A stretch of DNA of 64,000 nt from Protula sp. h YS-2021 (taxonomy: Eukaryota; Annelida; Polychaeta; Sabellida; Serpulidae). Made by a program: the position numbers and the translations under genes. Below are positions 24,745 through 30,700 of the stretch, piece after piece. How positions within the stretch are numbered: the first letter of the stretch is position 1; each line of letters begins with the position of its first letter. Below the pieces are notes generated by a model that did no database searches, was not told where the DNA came from, and worked only from the letters and a program-made list of their open reading frames with translations. The stretch spans positions 49,869,347 through 49,933,346 of the forward strand of contig OX457024.1 of NCBI GenBank assembly GCA_949752745.1, read 5' to 3'.

Positions 24745-27700
24745 TTCACACAGGCCAGTTACGTGCGGAGCTGTCATTCGAGCGCGTGTAGAGCTGTCTT
24801 TCGAGTACGTGTGGATTTGTCTTTCGGGTACGTGTGAAGCTGTTTGTCGGGAGATACCCAGTTTGCAGGGGTCGAGTTGTACAAGGATCTTTTGTAATCA
24901 TGCCCAAAATACTCGGTGGGTGTTTGTTGTGAATTGCATGATAGGTCTTTCTTCGCCTGGCTTGGGCAATTAGAACGCACCAACCAGAGACCCAGATATC
25001 ATCGGAATACGATCTCGAAAACAAGGAGCATACGTTCTTACCGAGGCGACTTGATATCATATACCGTGAATCCCGGACTACAAACCGCAGTATATATATC
25101 CGATTTTACATACAGAATCCCTCCTGCGGCTTATAGTTAGGGGCGGTTATTAGTTCGGACACTTCCTACAAAATCTCGAAAAAAGCCAAAAAATTTTTTC
25201 TTTAAAATTCCACAAATACAAAAACGCAAAAATGCATTGTTTACCCAGTTTTTTTGGTCGATTAGGGTGCGGCTTATAGTCCGGGAATTACGGTAATTGC
25301 AACTGTGATTGTCTATAGACGCGTTTTAACTGCATTAAATCTGGCTTTGGTTGTTCAACAAAATTATTTATTACAGGAAAAACAAATCAACGGAGATGGT
25401 GAGATGGACGATCACATGATCTCATTAGGGAACGTTCACTTCAGACAGAAGAAAGGTGGGTGCCATGATTGCGTAGAGGACTGACTTCTCTCTTAAACCG
25501 TAAACAAGACCACTCTCGGCATATGGGGAGACTGGGAGTGCCCGATCCACGGCGCCCTTGGAAAAGCCCATCCCCCCTTCCGCCAAAGCGCCCGCGGTAT
25601 AAAAACACCTCCTCCTTTTCATTATTTGTTTATTTTCAGAGGTTGTTTGTGAAATCTGTAATACAAAGAGACACTTCCTGTGATATATACGTTGCAACAG
25701 TACCACAAACTGCCTTATTTTTTCAATCAGTTGAATTGATTTCCATTGTAAAAGATACAGAAAGGACACGCGAAAGGTGATCATATTGAGTATCAAACGA
25801 GTCAATACCCGAGGTCAAGGATTAGGAATACGATGTATATTCGCGAATGTCCCTAATTATGGCTCAATGTACTCATCCTGTATTCTTTTGATATGAGTCA
25901 AACATGTATTTTGCATACAAATATGGAACAAACTAGTAATGAATGATGTGCAAAATGGAAATTCCGACTAGAAGTCGTGGAGGCCAAAAAGTGTGCACAG
26001 ATGGGTACGTGCCCACCGAAAAGATCCATGAAAAGGATTGGATTCGATGGCAGAATTTTTTAAATTTGATGGGTGTTGGACATTGCATTGGGTTGGGACG
26101 TTGAATTACGAGATTGTGACTTGTGTAAAAATATTTTTGGCAGAAAGCAGCAGACTAAGCAGCAGTCCGGTGTGGGAATTGTCAGTAGATTAGGGAGGTA
26201 TTTTGGGATGGGATCCGCGATATTTCGGTTAGCGACGTTCGGGCTAAAATTAGGGTACGACATTTCGACTAGCGACTTTTGGGCTGACGACATTTCGGCT
26301 AATTGGAAAATATTACCATACTTTAAGTAATTCCCGAATCTGAAAGAATCACGCAATTATCAAACAGAAGTTTTTATATAACAGCACGTAATATCTAATC
26401 TCTGGCCATGTGTGACTATTTAATCATTATTCCAAAGACAACTGTATTTAGACCCCATGATGATACTATCTTGAAAAAGTTCTTGTTCCTTTTCCTTCCG
26501 TCTTTACCCAGTACTCAGTTTCCGCGATGCGGGGGCTAATCCGGTTGATGCCAATGGGTTTGTATACAGCCAGATATTTTTAAACTTTACGATTTAATGT
26601 CGAATTATGAATTACGAGGTAGAGGACAGTGATCAGTGATTTTTATAGTTACATGGTGAGTTGACTGACCAATAAACAGGGAACGTTGCATGAGTAAAAT
26701 GGAAATTTGATTACACAGAAAAAAGTAACAGTTGCACGAGTAACTTTAATATCTGACAGCTAAATTACAAATAAAAGTTACAAGAGTCATATGGTAATTT
26801 TACTAATGAGTAAAATAAATAAGTTGCATGAGTTATTGTGATAATTTGAGTGCTAAAAAGTAAAGACGTTGTTGAAATTGCTAAGTAAAAACTAAGAGTT
26901 AGTCATACTATAAATTAACTGCTAAGTAAGAGCTGATTAGTTTTAGAGTAAGTTGACTACTCAGTTAAATATATTGTTAGATTGTTATATTGTACGACAG
27001 ATTACAAATGGATTTTTTGAAATAAAAGTATAAAAGAGAATGAGTTTGTTTTGTGAGAGCAAATATAAATAAAGTAAACATAACACACTTACTTTGCTTT
27101 GAAACACAAATGAAAACAACCTAACTAGTTTGTAATCTACAGCTCGAAGAACCATTAGCCGAAATGTCGCACTTTTCACTTTAGCCGAAATGTTAGCCCA
27201 AATGTCGCTAGCCGAAATGTCGCTAGCCGAAGTGTCGCTAGCCGAAATGTCGTTAGCCCAAATGGCGGGATACCTTTGGGATGAAGTGGCAGTCCTGAGT
27301 AGACACTTAAATGAGATAAGGTTGGGGTGTGAGGATTAGTGCTGAGGATTAAGAATTATGATGTGAGGAAAGTAAGCAATTGAGATGTCTCGAGGCGCCG
27401 TTATGGAGTCGGTTATTGTTCAGTACAATATGTATTTTTTGTTGTCTTTAATTTATTTTTATATGGCAATTGGCAAAGTGGTCGGTGGCAAAACAAGCTA
27501 CATCCTTCATATCGGGGCGCTTTGTTCTTACGTTGCAAAAGTTAGGGGGGGGGGGGGGGTTGTTCTGGGGCGGCGTTTTGGATCGGGATTCGGGCAGGCC
27601 AAACGGAATAAGTAGGAATATGTTTTGCAGGTGTAAACCTGTAGATATAATGTCTGAAAGTACTTATGCAGTAGTTTGTTTATTTATAATATTCATGTCT

Positions 27701-30700
27701 CGGAGATGTACAACGGAACGTTGCACTGATTCAATATCACTGGCTTTTCCTAAACAATGTAACACATAATGCAGGGATGTGTGTGTTTTTTTTTTTGTTT
27801 TTTTGTTTAATATTTAAATGAAGTGAAAAATTATGTTACCGAATGCATAGATTCTCATGCGTAGTCTCAAACATGCGAGTGAGGCATTTAAAATGAGTTT
27901 TGTTTGCGGTGCAGGTGTGAGGAACTTAACCGCACAGACCGATAAGCAAGGCAGTGTTTCCAGACCCGAGGCAAAGCCAAAAGGTGTGCACAGTGTCTGC
28001 CCACAACAACTGCTCACACTGCCGGTTAGTTCATGTGGCATAATAAATATGAATGTTTCACAACAGTTTACAACAGAAAGGATTGGCCCGATGCCTTTGG
28101 AAAAGCCGAAGGTTTGTAGCGTTGCTCCAGCGACTGAGTGTGAAATGTAAAATATGAGTGTGCAACGGAATATATTCATTTCGTGATTGCCATAAAGCGT
28201 TCAAAAGAAGCGTTATTTTGCTGACAGATACGCCCCCATACATACCTGCAGCCGTATTATGCGCTCTTCCAGTGTCGAAACCGTCATTTTTTGCCAAGCA
28301 CTACTGTTTGTTCTTGGCATCGTCATAACAACAGAAGGCGACAGACAGCATTGCAAAGGAGTGCGCAAAATGTGTAATTTATGAGTGAATGGATCTGTTC
28401 CAAAAATCATGAAATAACAAAACCACACTCGCGTTTGGGCTAATCCGAAAACCCTATGAACAATTAGTCGTGCTACAGACTGTGAGGGTTTTTCGGATAC
28501 GCCCATCCGGTGGTGTGGTTTTATCAGTGTATGCGTGTATGTGATATCTGTAATATGATTTCCCCAACCCCACCCCCCCCCCCCCCCCCCAGCGAATTCG
28601 TGCATCGAGTCCCTTGGTTGGGAGAGGCATATGGCGTTTGTACGTTCTGTATACAGATAATACATGTATTATCGTATCCCCCAACCAAGGGACTCGATGA
28701 TTTTCTCAAATGATTTTGCTCAACAACTCCTTACTGATTAAATCAAACTGGGTGTTTTTTTTTTTTATCCCCCGTGAAACGGAGGGATATAGTTTTGAAC
28801 TTTTCGGTCTGTCCGTCTGTCACGCTTCAGTCTCACGCGCCTACAGGCCACATTAATATATAGATTCGTTTCAAATTTTGCACACGGCTTCTCTGGACCC
28901 TTGCGCAGTGCAGTGACCAAGAATTGTCCGGATGGGAAAAAAATTGACAAAATGGCGGACTTTTGAAAATTGGCACTGGACTTAGCGTATATACAGCAGT
29001 CTCACGCGTCTACAGGCCACATTAGTACATGGATTCGTTTCAATTTTGTACACGGCTTCTCTGGACCCTTCCGCAGTGCAGTGGCCAAGAATTTTCCGGA
29101 TCGGGCAAAAATTGACAAAATGGCGGACATTTGAAAATCGGCACTAGACTTAGCGTATATGCGGCAGTCTCACGCGTCTACAGGCCACATTAGTACATGG
29201 ATTCGTTTCAAATTTTGTACACGGCTTCTCTGGACCCTTCCGCAGTGCAGTAACCGGTTAGTTCATGTGGCATAATAAATATGAATGTTTCACAACAGTT
29301 TACAACAGAAAGGATTGGCCCGATGCCTTTGGAAAAGCCGAAGGTTTGTAGCGTTGCTCCAGCGACTGAGTGTGAAATGTAAAATATGAGTGTGCAACGG
29401 AATATATTCATTTCGTGATTGCCATAAAGCGTTCAAAAGAAGCGTTATTTTGCTGACAGATACGCCCCCATACATACCTGCAGCCGTATTATGCGCTCTT
29501 CCAGTGTCGAAACCGTCATTTTTTGCCAAGCACTACTGTTTGTTCTTGGCATCGTCATAACAACAGAAGGCGACAGACAGCATTGCAAAGGAGTGCGCAA
29601 AATGTGTAATTTATGAGTGAATGGATCTGTTCCAAAAATCATGAAATAACAAAACCACACTCGCGTTTGGGCTAATCCGAAAACCCTATGAACAATTAGT
29701 CGTGCTACAGACTGTGAGGGTTTTTCGGATACGCCCATCCGGTGGTGTGGTTTTATCAGTGTATGCGTGTATGTGATATCTGTAATATGATTTCCCCAAC
29801 CCCACCCCCCCCCCCCCCAGCGAATTCGTGCATCGAGTCCCTTGGTTGGGAGAGGCATATGGCGTTTGTACGTTCTGTATACAGATAATACATGTATTAT
29901 CGTATCCCCCAACCAAGGGACTCGATGATTTTCTCAAATGATTTTGCTCAACAACTCCTTACTGATTAAATCAAACTGGGTGTTTTTTTTTTTTATCCCC
30001 CGTGAAACGGAGGGATATAGTTTTGAACTTTTCGGTCTGTCCGTCTGTCACGCTTCAGTCTCACGCGCCTACAGGCCACATTAATATATAGATTCGTTTC
30101 AAATTTTGCACACGGCTTCTCTGGACCCTTGCGCAGTGCAGTGACCAAGAATTGTCCGGATGGGAAAAAAATTGACAAAATGGCGGACTTTTGAAAATTG
30201 GCACTGGACTTAGCGTATATACAGCAGTCTCACGCGTCTACAGGCCACATTAGTACATGGATTCGTTTCAATTTTGTACACGGCTTCTCTGGACCCTTCC
30301 GCAGTGCAGTGGCCAAGAATTTTCCGGATCGGGCAAAAATTGACAAAATGGCGGACATTTGAAAATCGGCACTAGACTTAGCGTATATGCGGCAGTCTCA
30401 CGCGTCTACAGGCCACATTAGTACATGGATTCGTTTCAAATTTTGTACACGGCTTCTCTGGACCCTTCCGCAGTGCAGTAACCAAGAATTTTCCGGATGG
30501 GACTTGACAAACAGACTCTGTGAGGGTTTTTCGGATACGCCCATTCGGTGGTGTGGTTTTATCAGTGTATGCGTGTATGTGATATCTGTAATATGATTTC
30601 CCCAACCCCCCCCCCCCCCCCCCCAGCGAATTCGTGCATCGAGTCCCTTGGTTGGGGAGGCATATGGCGTTTGTACGTTCTGTATACAGATAATACATGT

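Larger units (their letters stand above)
22955..25376 (+). other. CLSPN intron 21
   Basis: Contains a foldback-type element (23586-24300), a hairpin-type left end (24345-24415, CCCCGCCGCCTCGTAGCGCG then repeated GTCTGTC), a poly-A run (24717-24743) and a MITE (25062-25295). Confidence 0.6.

Noticed and set aside
28112..28150. Continuation of exon 23 frame to TAA at 28148
   Set aside because: Exons 24-25 carry the conserved claspin C-terminus in compatible phase, so the frame past 28111 is intron.
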